NCBI GenBank assembly: GCA_012800565.1
Contig: JAAZIZ010000077.1
Location: 1 to 14,858 of the forward strand
Origin: Lentisphaerota bacterium
GTDB taxonomy: Bacteria; Verrucomicrobiota; Lentisphaeria; Oligosphaerales; Oligosphaeraceae
Reading direction: 5' to 3'
DNA: 14,858 bases
Positions 7,294 through 14,858 of this stretch are shown here, one piece after another. The notes under the pieces were generated by a model. It searched no databases. It was given only the letters and a program-made list of their open reading frames with translations, and was not told the DNA's origin. Position 1 is the first letter of the stretch; the number at the start of each line of letters is the position of its first letter. Made by a program: the position numbers and the translations under genes.

Positions 7294-7344
7294 ATGCTTT
7301 CAGTTTCAGATGTATGCGTCCTGCAGGAACCCTGTACTTGAGCA

Positions 7345-7929
7345 ATGCCTATGAATCAGCTTCCGGAAATTCCCCCGCTGCCCGATTATGCTGCCAACAT
7401 CCATCTGGCGCGCAAGCGTCAGCAGCTGTCATTGGAACAGCTGTCACAACGGAGCGGAGTTTCCAAGGCACTGCTTTCTCAGATTGAGACCGGCAAAGTG
7501 AATCCCACTGTCGGCAAACTCTGGCAGATTGCGCATGCGTTGCGTCTTGAGGTCGATGAGCTGCTCCAGGACCCGACAGAAGAAGAGCGGCATTTTGAAG
7601 TAAACCGCGGCAATCAGATCACGTCGGTGGCAGTGCCGGAATGCGGAACCGTGTTCCGGGCTATCTCGCCCATCAGCATGGCTGACGATCTGGAATTCTA
7701 CCACGTGACCCAGGAACCGCACTGCGTACACAAATCTCCCCCGCATCAAGCCGGAACCGAGGAACTGATCGCAGTACTGAAAGGCAGCATCAAGGTCACG
7801 GCCGGGAAGAATACTGCAGAATTGCACAAAGGCGATTTTCTGGCTTTCGCGGCTGATTTGCATCATACCATCACCACCACCTCAGCTGAGCACTCGGAAT
7901 TCCAGATGGTAGTGCGTTTCGCCAAATGA
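7345..7929 (+). CDS. XRE-family transcriptional regulator with C-terminal cupin domain
   Basis: The protein has 194 residues. Residues 18-75 form an XRE/Cro-type helix-turn-helix (LSLEQLSQRSGVSKALLSQIETGKVNPTVGKLWQIA, with the usual GVSKALLSQIE recognition part). Residues about 109-193 form a small cupin barrel (TEELIAVLKGSIKVTAGK and LHKGDFLAFAADLHHTI). This two-domain layout is common among local regulators that sense a small metabolite in the cupin pocket, often for amino-acid, polyamine or sugar pathways; the ligand here is unknown. The start is uncertain: ATG 7345 and ATG 7351 are both in frame, and the only ribosome-binding-like sequence is a weak GAG at 7339-7341, better spaced for 7351. 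It sits between the CE15 gene and the mraY-to-hisC series, and control of either is possible. Confidence 0.88.
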   Translation: MPMNQLPEIPPLPDYAANIHLARKRQQLSLEQLSQRSGVSKALLSQIETGKVNPTVGKLWQIAHALRLEVDELLQDPTEEERHFEVNRGNQITSVAVPECGTVFRAISPISMADDLEFYHVTQEPHCVHKSPPHQAGTEELIAVLKGSIKVTAGKNTAELHKGDFLAFAADLHHTITTTSAEHSEFQMVVRFAK

Positions 7930-7960
7930 GCCCGCCCCGGCGGCTAAGGACTTAATTTTT
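7930..7960 (+). terminator. Weak terminator candidate after the regulator
   Basis: AGCCCGCC and GGCGGCT around 7929-7945 can form a short GC stem with one bulge, and TTTTTT lies about 10 bases further on (about 7956-7961). The tight loop and the gap before the T-run make this doubtful. Confidence 0.25.
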
Positions 7961-7980
7961 TCTGTCAGTACACAAGAAAT

Positions 7981-9147
7981 ATGTTACCTTATTTAGCACC
8001 GTATTTACAGTCCGTATGGGGGCCTTTCCGGTTATTGGGATCACACCTGACCTTGATCTGCCTCGGGGCTTGCCTGAGCGCTGCGCTGACGGTCTGGCTG
8101 CTGCCCCGGCTCTGGCATCTGCTGCCCCAGGACCGGGGAAAGAATTTTGTCGCCGGTTCTGACCGGGCGAAAGGCAAGCCCACCGGCGCAGGCATTATTT
8201 TTGTCCTGGTTTTCCTGTTTTGCCTGGCACTGGTACTGCCCGCATCCTGGAAATTATGGTGCATTGCCGCCTGCCTGGTGGTCAGCATGCTGACCGGGTA
8301 TTTTGATGATGCCAGCCGGGGCAGCTGGGGGGAATGCAAGAAAGGTCTCTGGGATGCCGGCATCTGCCTGGCGGTGGTGCTGATACTCAGCGGCGGTGGC
8401 GCAATGAAGGTCTGGCTGCCGCTAATCAAGGGCAATCTGCCGGGCGGGGCATTCCTGTTGCCTGCCTGGCTGTATTTGCCCCTGGCGACTGCTTTGCTGT
8501 GGCTGAGCATAAATGTGGTGAACTGCAGCGATGGTGTGGATGCTCTGGCCGGCTCGCTGACTCTGCTGGCCCTGTTTGGCATGGGAGCCTTCCTCTATGG
8601 CGTGCTGGGACACGTAAAAATCGCCAATTATCTGCTGATCCCACACGAACCCGAGGGCGCGTATTATGCGATTATGATTTTCACTGCGGTCGGGAGTCTG
8701 GCCGGTTATATCTGGCACAACGCCGGACCCAGCGCGGTGATGATGGGCGATGCCGGTTCACGCTTTTTGGGATTGCTGCTGGGCATCGCAGTACTGGTGG
8801 CCGGAAATCCTTTTTTGTATCTGGCGGTAGCCACGATTTTGTTTATCAATGGCGGTGCGGGCTTGGTGAAACTGGTGGTCTTCCGGCTGCTGCGCAAGTG
8901 CGGCTATGATGTGCGCCCGCCCCTGCGGAACATCCCCAACCCCATCCATCCGGAGCGTTTTGCCAGTGACGAGGAGGCCGCCCGGCAGCTGCCCCTGGTG
9001 CAGAAGCTGCACCGGTTCCGCTGCCCGATGCACGACCACTGCCGGAAGAATTTATCCTGGTCAGACACGCAAGTGGTGATCCGCTTCATGCTGCTGCAGG
9101 CGATGCTGATGCCGCTCTTGCTGCTGGTCATCTTGAAGCTGCGCTGA
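7981..9147 (+). CDS. mraY: MraY-like phospho-N-acetylmuramoyl-pentapeptide transferase
   Basis: An integral membrane protein of 388 residues with about ten hydrophobic segments. MraY moves phospho-MurNAc-pentapeptide from UDP to undecaprenyl phosphate, making lipid I for peptidoglycan. Family motifs appear in order: KGKPTGAG (64-71), GYFDD with D109/D110, NVVNCSDGVDALAG (N178, N181, D184, D187), MGDAGSRFLG (D257), and a C-terminal block PMHDHCRKNLSWSDTQVVIRF that lines up with the MraY HHH-FEKKGW-E-QVV-RF region. In that block the usual HHH reads H351-D352-H353, with one extra residue before the Trp. The aspartates for Mg2+ and catalysis are kept. It is not in a cell-division (dcw) cluster here: the next gene is a CYTH protein. 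The ribosome binding site is weak (AAGAA before ATG 7981). A related polyprenyl-phosphate sugar transferase is the main alternative, but the C-terminal block favours MraY. Confidence 0.8.
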   Translation: MLPYLAPYLQSVWGPFRLLGSHLTLICLGACLSAALTVWLLPRLWHLLPQDRGKNFVAGSDRAKGKPTGAGIIFVLVFLFCLALVLPASWKLWCIAACLVVSMLTGYFDDASRGSWGECKKGLWDAGICLAVVLILSGGGAMKVWLPLIKGNLPGGAFLLPAWLYLPLATALLWLSINVVNCSDGVDALAGSLTLLALFGMGAFLYGVLGHVKIANYLLIPHEPEGAYYAIMIFTAVGSLAGYIWHNAGPSAVMMGDAGSRFLGLLLGIAVLVAGNPFLYLAVATILFINGGAGLVKLVVFRLLRKCGYDVRPPLRNIPNPIHPERFASDEEAARQLPLVQKLHRFRCPMHDHCRKNLSWSDTQVVIRFMLLQAMLMPLLLLVILKLR

Positions 9148-9169
9148 ATTTACTCTGGAAACCAAGCCT

Positions 9170-9634
9170 ATGAAGCTGGAGATAGAACGGAAATACCTGC
9201 TGGCGGATTCCTCCTGGCGGCAGAACTGCGGGCCAGGGCATCCAATCCGGCAGGGATACTTCACCCAAGGCGAAGATTTCCAGCTGCGGGTGCGGTTGAT
9301 TGATGATAGGGCGCTGCTGACTATCAAAGGCGAAGCTGAAGGCATCACCCGGAGAGAATTTGAATTCCCGATTCCCTACTCGAAGGGCGAGGAGCTTCTG
9401 CGCGAATTCTGTGGCACCCGCCTGGTGGAGAAAACGCGCTACTACCTGCAGTACGGTGATTTCACCTGGGAAATCGACGAGTACAGCGGCCGGAATCAGG
9501 GCCTGTATACGGCCGAGATCGAACTGCCCAGTGAAGACACCATCTTTCCCCTGCCGCCTTGGCTGGGGCAGGAAGTCAGCCACGACCTGCGTTACAGCAA
9601 TGCCGCCCTGGCCCAGCAACCCCGGCAGAGTTAG
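9170..9634 (+). CDS. CYTH-domain (triphosphate tunnel) protein
   Basis: The protein has 154 residues and starts MKLEIERKYLL, carrying the signature ExExK (EIERK, residues 4-8). The remaining tunnel-type features follow in order: LRVRLIDDRALLTIKG with alternating Arg/Lys, RREFEFPIP, KTRYYLQYGDFTWEIDEY and AEIELPSED. Length matches single-domain bacterial CYTH proteins, several of which hydrolyse inorganic tripolyphosphate with a divalent metal; others are adenylate cyclases or of unknown use. It starts 22 bases after mraY and is probably co-transcribed. The substrate cannot be told from sequence. Confidence 0.88.
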   Translation: MKLEIERKYLLADSSWRQNCGPGHPIRQGYFTQGEDFQLRVRLIDDRALLTIKGEAEGITRREFEFPIPYSKGEELLREFCGTRLVEKTRYYLQYGDFTWEIDEYSGRNQGLYTAEIELPSEDTIFPLPPWLGQEVSHDLRYSNAALAQQPRQS

Positions 9635-9696
9635 GAGACAGCCTCCGCCGGGCTGAAAGCACGTCCATGAATAATTTCAACCTATTGGGGGAAAAC

Positions 9697-12585
9697 ATGT
9701 TTTGTTTGCAGCACCGCAATTTTCTCGTACTGATGCTCCTGCTGTTGTGTGCAGTTGTCCGGGCGGGCAGCGTTGAGCGTACGCCGGAGGGCAAGACCCT
9801 GATCACCGTGACCTGCTGGTCCGTGCCGGACCCCACCAGGACTGATGTCAACAGCCTGGCGGATTGTGCGGTGCTCAAGGAATTCGTCCGCCGTTTTCCG
9901 GATATTCTGGAGCGGAAGTACCGGGCGAAGTATGAGGCTGATCCCGGCAAATACGGTAATTTCAGCTGGCGCAAGGAGGATGTTGAGATTATCCTGAAGC
10001 GTTTTGCCGGCATTACGGTCGAAGGCATGAGCATGGACTCCGGCCCGCTGATGGCCATCGCCGGCGGTGTCTCCCCCGATGTGATCTACGTCAATTTCCG
10101 GCAGTCTGACACTTATATCCAGGAGGGATTCCTGTACCCGCTGGATAAGCCTGAGGACAATTATTATACCGGCCTGAGCGATCAGGAGCGGGAATTTATG
10201 CTCCATGAAAAAATCCTGCCGGTGATCAAACGCCGCAAGATCGGTTCTGAGACTGAGCATATCTGGGCTTTTCCGCGGCGGGGGCTGTCCGGGCGGGTGA
10301 TGTTCTACCGCAAGGACCTGCTGAACAGCTACGGCATCCCCTACCCTGACAATAACTGGACCTGGGAGGACTTCCTGAGCTACTGCAAGCGGGTGACCAA
10401 TCCTGAGCAGGGCACCTACGGTGTGCGTCTGGGGGCGGGACAGCAGGAGAGCTGGTACTGGATACCTTTTCTCTGGTCGGCCGGCGGTGATGCCATGCAT
10501 TATGATGAAGAAAAGGATGAATGGTCGGCCATTTTCGACAGCGATGAAGCAGCAGTGGCATTGGATTTTTATCTGCGCCTGACTACTGAACGCTGGATTG
10601 ACCACAACAACGTGACCCGCTACGGCTATGCCATGAAAGAGGCACAGGGCTATCAGAAATGGGAATTGGGTCAGATCGCATTCATGCCCTCGTATCTTGA
10701 TGAACGGATGTTCGCGACCATCAATCCGGATTTGGTGGGGATGGTGCCGGTGCCCCTGGGATACCCGGGCAAGGATGGCAAGCGCACCCGGGGCAGCGAA
10801 ATCAACTGCGGCATGCAAGGCATCTTTGCCGGCTGTGACAACCCGGTCGTCCGCGACGCCGCCTGGGAGTATATCACTTTCTTTCCCAGTGAAGACGCGG
10901 CCAGAATCCACACCCAAGTCATGGTCGAAGGCGGAATGGGAAATTTTGTCAACCCGCGTTATTTGCGCCGTTTCGGCTATGAGGACCTCATCCGTCTGGC
11001 ACCGCCGGGCTGGGAAGAGACCTACAATATCTCCATTGAGACCGGCAAGCCCGAGCCGTATGGGCGGAACTGCCAGCTGGTTTATGTTGAAATGACCCGT
11101 CCCATGAATGCGGCTGAGAATCTGGCCATGGCCCGCGGCGAGGGTGCGATTCCGCTGTATTCGGCTGAGTTGTACGAGAAGGCGGAGCAGTATCGCTATA
11201 TCACCCCCGAGGAACTGCAGGCCCAGGGGGCCTCTCCGGAGAAAGTCGAGGAATGCCGCGAGCAGCGGCGGCAGCTGCAGCTGCGCCACAGCATTCTGAA
11301 GAATCTCCTTGAAGAAGGGGTGAAAGAATCCAACGAGAAGATGCTGGGGATATTGTCACCGCAGGAGAAGATGCTGCGGCGAATCAGCGCGGTGGTGTTG
11401 CTGATTGCCATCATAATCACGTTTTCACTCGTCTTCCGGCGCATCTTCAAAGCTTTTGCGCCGCCCAAGACGATAGGGGTGGAACAGCTGACCTGGGGCT
11501 TCCGCAAATACAAATGGGCCTACATCCTTCTGCTGCCGGCGCTGCTATCGATTCTGGTCTGGCGCTATATCCCGCTGATCATGGGCTCCATGATGGCGTT
11601 CCAGAATTACCGCATTATGGGCGGCTCGGAATGGGTCTGGCTGGATAATTTCGGCAATGTGCTCTGGGATGCCGAATGGTGGACGACGGTGTATAATTCT
11701 TTGAAATACTGTTTCCTGGTGATTTCCATGACTTTCCTGCCGCCGGTCATCCTGGCGGTGCTGCTGCAGGAAATCCCATACGGAAAGATTTTTTTCCGTA
11801 CGGTATTTTATTTGCCGGCGGTGATCACCGGCCTGGTGGTGGTTTACCTCTGGCGGTCTTTCTACGAGCCTTCGGAGTTCGGGGTGCTTAATGCGGTACT
11901 GATGAAGATTCCCGCCATCGGCATCATCGCTCTGGCGGCGTTGTTTTTCCTGATACTGTATTTTTTTGCTCAGAGGCTGTTTCTGCACGGGAACCGTTTC
12001 GCGGGTGCGCTTTGCTTTGCGGCCGGCTGCCTGCTGTTTTATTACATCTTCACCTTTGCGCTGCCGATCTTCACCGATCCGCGCGTCGATGCGCCCTGGT
12101 ACGCGCGCTTTTTCCATACCATGCGTGATCCGTACCGCTGGCTGCTGGACCCCAAGACCGCGATGGTCTGCTGCGTGCTGCCCAGTGTCTGGGCCGGCAT
12201 GGGGCCGGGCTGCCTGATCTATCTCGCCGCTCTGAAAGGCATCGCTGACGATTTCTATGAAGCCGCAGATATCGACGGAGCGACTTTTGTGGACAAGATT
12301 TTGTTTGTAGTGATTCCGATACTCAAGCCGCTGCTGATCATTCAGTTTGTGGGCATCTTCATCCGCTCCTGGGAGAATACCGCCATGATTATGACTATGA
12401 CCGGCGGTTCCAGCGGCACCAACGTGGCCAGCCTGCTGATTTTCTACAAGGCATATATCTATCTGAAATTCGGCACCGCGACTGCCATGGCCTGGATTCT
12501 GGGCTTTATGCTGATCGGCTTTACGGTGTACCAGCTGCAGATACTCTCCAAGCTGGAATTCAAAACCACCGGCAAAAAGGAGTAA
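9697..12585 (+). CDS. ABC sugar transporter: solute-binding protein fused to permease
   Basis: The protein has 962 residues from ATG 9697, preferred because TGGGGGA (9685-9691) is well placed before it; the ATG at 9667 lacks such a site and would put ten polar residues before the signal peptide. Residues 9-21 are a hydrophobic signal segment ending VVRA. Residues about 25-540 look like a family 1 (MalE/UgpB-like) binding protein: YRKDLLNSYGIPYPDNNWTW, WSAGGDAMHYDE and the late PVVRDAAWEYITFF helix. A membrane segment at about 563-580 leads to a MalF-type permease (about 600-962) with a clear EAA loop, EAADIDGA at E855-A862. About 75 extra residues with two more hydrophobic segments (about 739-812) interrupt the permease. 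The fusion tethers the binding domain outside the cytoplasmic membrane. No second permease or ATPase is in this window. Overlap of 6 bases' spacing to the next gene shows a shared transcript. Confidence 0.9.
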   Translation: MFCLQHRNFLVLMLLLLCAVVRAGSVERTPEGKTLITVTCWSVPDPTRTDVNSLADCAVLKEFVRRFPDILERKYRAKYEADPGKYGNFSWRKEDVEIILKRFAGITVEGMSMDSGPLMAIAGGVSPDVIYVNFRQSDTYIQEGFLYPLDKPEDNYYTGLSDQEREFMLHEKILPVIKRRKIGSETEHIWAFPRRGLSGRVMFYRKDLLNSYGIPYPDNNWTWEDFLSYCKRVTNPEQGTYGVRLGAGQQESWYWIPFLWSAGGDAMHYDEEKDEWSAIFDSDEAAVALDFYLRLTTERWIDHNNVTRYGYAMKEAQGYQKWELGQIAFMPSYLDERMFATINPDLVGMVPVPLGYPGKDGKRTRGSEINCGMQGIFAGCDNPVVRDAAWEYITFFPSEDAARIHTQVMVEGGMGNFVNPRYLRRFGYEDLIRLAPPGWEETYNISIETGKPEPYGRNCQLVYVEMTRPMNAAENLAMARGEGAIPLYSAELYEKAEQYRYITPEELQAQGASPEKVEECREQRRQLQLRHSILKNLLEEGVKESNEKMLGILSPQEKMLRRISAVVLLIAIIITFSLVFRRIFKAFAPPKTIGVEQLTWGFRKYKWAYILLLPALLSILVWRYIPLIMGSMMAFQNYRIMGGSEWVWLDNFGNVLWDAEWWTTVYNSLKYCFLVISMTFLPPVILAVLLQEIPYGKIFFRTVFYLPAVITGLVVVYLWRSFYEPSEFGVLNAVLMKIPAIGIIALAALFFLILYFFAQRLFLHGNRFAGALCFAAGCLLFYYIFTFALPIFTDPRVDAPWYARFFHTMRDPYRWLLDPKTAMVCCVLPSVWAGMGPGCLIYLAALKGIADDFYEAADIDGATFVDKILFVVIPILKPLLIIQFVGIFIRSWENTAMIMTMTGGSSGTNVASLLIFYKAYIYLKFGTATAMAWILGFMLIGFTVYQLQILSKLEFKTTGKKE

Positions 12586-12591
12586 AACGCG

Positions 12592-13605
12592 ATGATTCTG
12601 CAGACTTGCTCCTATGCCCGGGCCGGATTGCTGGGCAATCCCTCGGATGGATATTTTGGCCGGACCATCTCTTTCTCCTTCGCCAATTTCCAATCGCAGG
12701 TGCAGCTGTGGGAAAGTCCGGAAATCTGCCTGCTGCCCGGGGCCGAGGATGACGGCAATTTCCCTGACTTCGACAGCATGATCAATGAGATTGAGCACTT
12801 CGGCTACTACGGCGGCATCCGGGTGGTCAAGGCGACAGCCAAGGTTTTTCACACCTATTGCCGGGCCAGCGGCATCACCCTGCCCAAGCGCAATTTCACC
12901 TTGCGTTACCGTTCTAACATCCCGCGTATGGTAGGCCTGGGCGGCTCCAGCGGCATCAGCACTGCAGTGCTGAAAGCGCTGTTGCGCTTTTATGACGTTG
13001 AAGACCAGATCCCCTTTGAGCTGCTTCCGACCTTGTGCTGGCAGGCCGAGTCCGAGGAGCTGCGCATCGCCTGCGGTATGCAGGACCGGGTGATACAGAT
13101 GTACAACGGATTGATGTATATGGATTTCGAGCAGGAGTTCTTTGCTGCTCACAAGCATGGCCGCTATCAGCGTCTGGATGTGCAGCTGCTGCCCCCGCTG
13201 TATGTCGCTTTCGACCCGCGGCGAGCCGAATTCTCCGGCACCTATCATCTGAATTTACGCACCATGTTCGATGAACACAAGCCTGACATCGTGGCCGCGA
13301 TGAGCGAATTCGCGGATCTGGCCCGGCAGGGTTTTGCAGCGCTGAGCAGCGGGCAGACCGAGAAACTGCCAGCCCTGATCAATGCCAATTTCGATCTGCG
13401 CGACCGCGTTTTCCGAGTCTCGCCGGAGAACAAACTGATGGTTGAAGTCGCCCGGCGCGCTGGAGCATCGGCCAAATTTGCCGGCAGCGGCGGGGCTATC
13501 GTGGGCACCTATACCGATGCCGCGATGCTGCAGAACCTGCGCCGGAACCTGGCCGAGATCGGCTGCGAACTGGTGCTGCCGGATATTGCCGGAACGCTGG
13601 CGTGA
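12592..13605 (+). CDS. Glucuronokinase-like GHMP kinase
   Basis: The protein has 337 residues. It resembles plant glucuronokinase from end to end as I recall that family: YARAGLLGNPSDGYFGRTIS near the N-terminus, then GYYGGIRVVKA, the ATP-binding loop NIPRMVGLGGSSGISTA (GLGGSS at G115-S120), AGMQDR-like CGMQDRVIQMYNGLMYMDF, LLPPLYVAF, NFDLRDRVF and the third GHMP motif KFAGSGGAIVGTY. Glucuronokinase makes glucuronate-1-phosphate from glucuronate and ATP, feeding UDP-glucuronate; galacturonate or a related sugar acid are alternatives. It begins 6 bases after the transporter stop, with AAGGAG overlapping that stop region as ribosome binding site. The transporter neighbour suggests the imported sugar is its substrate. 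Confidence 0.83.
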   Translation: MILQTCSYARAGLLGNPSDGYFGRTISFSFANFQSQVQLWESPEICLLPGAEDDGNFPDFDSMINEIEHFGYYGGIRVVKATAKVFHTYCRASGITLPKRNFTLRYRSNIPRMVGLGGSSGISTAVLKALLRFYDVEDQIPFELLPTLCWQAESEELRIACGMQDRVIQMYNGLMYMDFEQEFFAAHKHGRYQRLDVQLLPPLYVAFDPRRAEFSGTYHLNLRTMFDEHKPDIVAAMSEFADLARQGFAALSSGQTEKLPALINANFDLRDRVFRVSPENKLMVEVARRAGASAKFAGSGGAIVGTYTDAAMLQNLRRNLAEIGCELVLPDIAGTLA

Positions 13606-13654
13606 GTGCCAGTCCGGCGGCCAAACCGCAGCGGCACAATTGCCGGCAAGCCGG

Positions 13655-13683
13655 TTGTGTCTGGGGCCCATAAGCGTTATATT
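13655..13683 (+). promoter_or_regulatory. Possible promoter before the isomerase-like gene
   Basis: TATATT (13678-13683) follows TTGTGT (13655-13660) with a 17-base spacer. The -10 is good and the -35 poor. It overlaps a bulged hairpin (CACAA...CCGG-CAAG-CCGG-TTGTG, about 13635-13659) that could be an operator. The 124-base gap to the previous gene leaves room for an internal start. Confidence 0.35.
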
Positions 13684-13729
13684 AAGATTGTAGTTTCGAG
13701 TCGTGGTTTGTCACATAAAGGAAAATGCA

Positions 13730-14512
13730 ATGCGCAAAGGTATTTATCTGGCTTTTTTGCCCGGCGAGAGTCCGGAGGAAAAATTTGTGCAGGCGGCGGC
13801 GCTGGGCTTCCAGTGTGTCGAAATTCCCACGCTGCTGACCGAGGCAGAGCGCAAACGTTACCGGCAGGCCGCGGTGGCGGCCGGCATCGCAATACCCAGC
13901 GTGATGAACAGCATTCACTGGTCCAGTCCTTTGTCTGATCCGGACCCGGCGGTGCGCGCTGCCTCGCGCGAGGGAATGCTCGCCTCTCTGGCTACTGCGG
14001 TGGAAGTAGGCGCGGACACGGTGCTGCTGGTGCCGGCGGTAGTCAAGCCCGAGGTGACCTACGAGCAGGCCTGGCAGCGCTCAACGGCAGAAATTGAAAA
14101 GCTTCTGCCTGCCTACCAGAAAGCGAAAGTCTGCATCGGCATTGAGAATGTCGGCAACAAATTCCTGCTCAGTCCGCTGGAATTCAATGCCTACCTGGAT
14201 GCTTTCGGCACGCCTTACCTGCAGGCTTATTTTGATATCGGCAATTACTGCGCCATCGCCTACCCCCAGCATTGGATCCGCAGTCTGGGCAAGCGTCTGA
14301 AAAAGGTCCATATCAAAGGTTATGACCAGAGCAGCAAGACTTTTACCAAAAGCCTGCTGGCCAGCACCATCGATTGGGCGGAAGTGCGTCAGGCCCTCAG
14401 AGATGTCGCTTACGACGACGTTCTGACCGCCGAGCTGCCCGGCGAAGGCGAGACCATACAGGATAAAGTCCGCAATATCAGCCTTGAGATGGACCAGATT
14501 CTGGCCCTTTGA
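13730..14512 (+). CDS. Sugar phosphate isomerase/epimerase-like TIM-barrel protein
   Basis: The protein has 260 residues from the ATG at 13730, which has AAAGGAA about 7 bases upstream; another ATG at 13724 is out of frame. The fold is the xylose isomerase-like TIM barrel (AP endonuclease family 2 group). Likely metal ligands are placed as in that family: E139 (GIENVGNKF), D169 (FDIGNYCA), H194 (KKVHIKGYD) and E235 (AELPGEGE). Relatives isomerise or epimerise sugars, keto-acids or inositol derivatives, and some are lyases, so the exact reaction is open. It follows the kinase at 124 bases and may act on the same or a related substrate. Confidence 0.83.
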   Translation: MRKGIYLAFLPGESPEEKFVQAAALGFQCVEIPTLLTEAERKRYRQAAVAAGIAIPSVMNSIHWSSPLSDPDPAVRAASREGMLASLATAVEVGADTVLLVPAVVKPEVTYEQAWQRSTAEIEKLLPAYQKAKVCIGIENVGNKFLLSPLEFNAYLDAFGTPYLQAYFDIGNYCAIAYPQHWIRSLGKRLKKVHIKGYDQSSKTFTKSLLASTIDWAEVRQALRDVAYDDVLTAELPGEGETIQDKVRNISLEMDQILAL

Positions 14513-14525
14513 GGGCAGGTGAAAC

Positions 14526-14552
14526 GCCGCCTCGCGGCAAACCATTTTATCC
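14526..14552 (+). terminator. Weak hairpin between isomerase-like gene and hisC
   Basis: GCCGC-CTC-GCGGC (14526-14538) is a 5-bp stem followed by AAACCATTTTAT. The stem is short and the T-run small, so termination here is doubtful. Confidence 0.25.
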
Positions 14553-14595
14553 CCGGCGGGTGCAGTGCGCCCGCTCCAGAGCAAAGCAGCAAAAT

Positions 14596-14858
14596 ATGAA
14601 CAATTTAGCGCGTGCGAATATCTCCCGTATTGCCGGGTATGTGCCCGGCGAGCAGCCGCGGGGGCAGAAGTTCATCAAACTGAATACCAATGAGAATCCT
14701 TATCCGCCGGCTCCGGAAGTCGGGGCTGCCCTGCAGAGTTTCTCCTGGCAGAACCTGCGCCTGTACTCCGAACCCAGCGCACTTTGCGTGCGTCAGGCCG
14801 CCAGTGCGGAATTTTCCTTGCCGGAGGAGCAGATTATCTGCGGCAATGGCTCGGATGA
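14596..14858 (+). CDS. hisC: Histidinol-phosphate aminotransferase, N-terminal part (3'-partial)
   Basis: The frame opens at ATG 14596 and runs off the right edge, so 87 residues are visible. It begins MNNLARANISRIAGYVPGEQ, then KLNTNENPYPPAP and ends CGNGSD, the start of the GNGSDE block. These are the conserved N-terminal parts of HisC-type PLP aminotransferases, which convert imidazole-acetol phosphate and glutamate to histidinol phosphate. HisC-like enzymes may also serve other pathways such as aromatic amino acids or cobalamin. The upstream ribosome binding site is weak. It lies 83 bases after the isomerase-like gene and may be the last part of this series or a new unit. Confidence 0.85.
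   Translation, partial: MNNLARANISRIAGYVPGEQPRGQKFIKLNTNENPYPPAPEVGAALQSFSWQNLRLYSEPSALCVRQAASAEFSLPEEQIICGNGSD

Noticed and set aside
6885..7344. CRISPR array from the spaced G-rich repeats
   Set aside because: The units are 9 bp and directly abutting, with no spacers of regular length and no cas genes in the window.
7233..7487. 84-aa open frame overlapping the regulator start
   Set aside because: It covers the regulator promoter and runs out of frame into the regulator gene.
9682..11289. 535-aa open frame on the - strand
   Set aside because: Shadow of the solute-binding domain gene, for the same codon-bias reason; no plausible ribosome binding site or family motif.
11545..13248. 567-aa open frame on the - strand
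   Set aside because: It lies antisense across the transporter and kinase genes, whose sense frames show clear families. Strong third-position GC bias leaves the opposite strand free of stops, and the translation is rich in H, Q and R with no family look.

Overview
The window looks like a bacterial chromosome fragment from the PVC group, most plausibly a Lentisphaerota/Victivallales-type or related member. This is inferred from family content: a mosaic surface protein with choice-of-anchor, MBG-like and repeated GWN modules; a CE15-type esterase; an ABC solute-binding protein fused to its permease; and a plant-like glucuronokinase homologue. No phylogenetic marker such as rRNA is present, so the assignment is tentative. 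All protein genes are on the + strand; only the tRNA is on the - strand.

Region 1 (1-4570) is the 3' part of a very large secreted or surface mosaic protein. It has two parallel beta-helix cassettes that each begin with an FYVND motif, a linker domain, a choice-of-anchor D-like domain, Ig/MBG-like domains and a C-terminal pair of GWN modules. Its true N-terminus probably lies outside the window.

Region 2 (4571-5666) is AT-rich and mostly non-coding. It holds a possible promoter, a perfect 24-bp-arm palindrome, a possible 50-aa small protein gene, a strong intrinsic terminator, and a tRNA with a CAU anticodon (best read as tRNA-Ile2) with its own promoter and terminator. The sigma70-like promoter of the next gene follows.

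Region 3 (5667-7929) has a CE15-family (glucuronoyl esterase-like) alpha/beta hydrolase. Then comes a roughly 460-bp spacer with G-rich tandem repeats and several hairpins, and then an XRE-cupin transcription factor with a good promoter.

Region 4 (7981-14858) is a co-directional series: an MraY-like phosphotransferase, a CYTH (triphosphate tunnel) protein, an ABC solute-binding protein-permease fusion, a glucuronokinase-like GHMP kinase, a xylose-isomerase-like TIM-barrel protein and the start of hisC. The first four are tightly spaced; the last two are separated by about 124 and 83 bp.

Working model (inference): the CE15 esterase, the transporter fusion, the glucuronokinase-like kinase and the isomerase-like protein fit uptake and salvage of a uronic acid or related sugar, by anomeric phosphorylation rather than the usual isomerase route. 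The CE15 gene has its own promoter and is not in one operon with the rest, so the link is by neighbourhood only.
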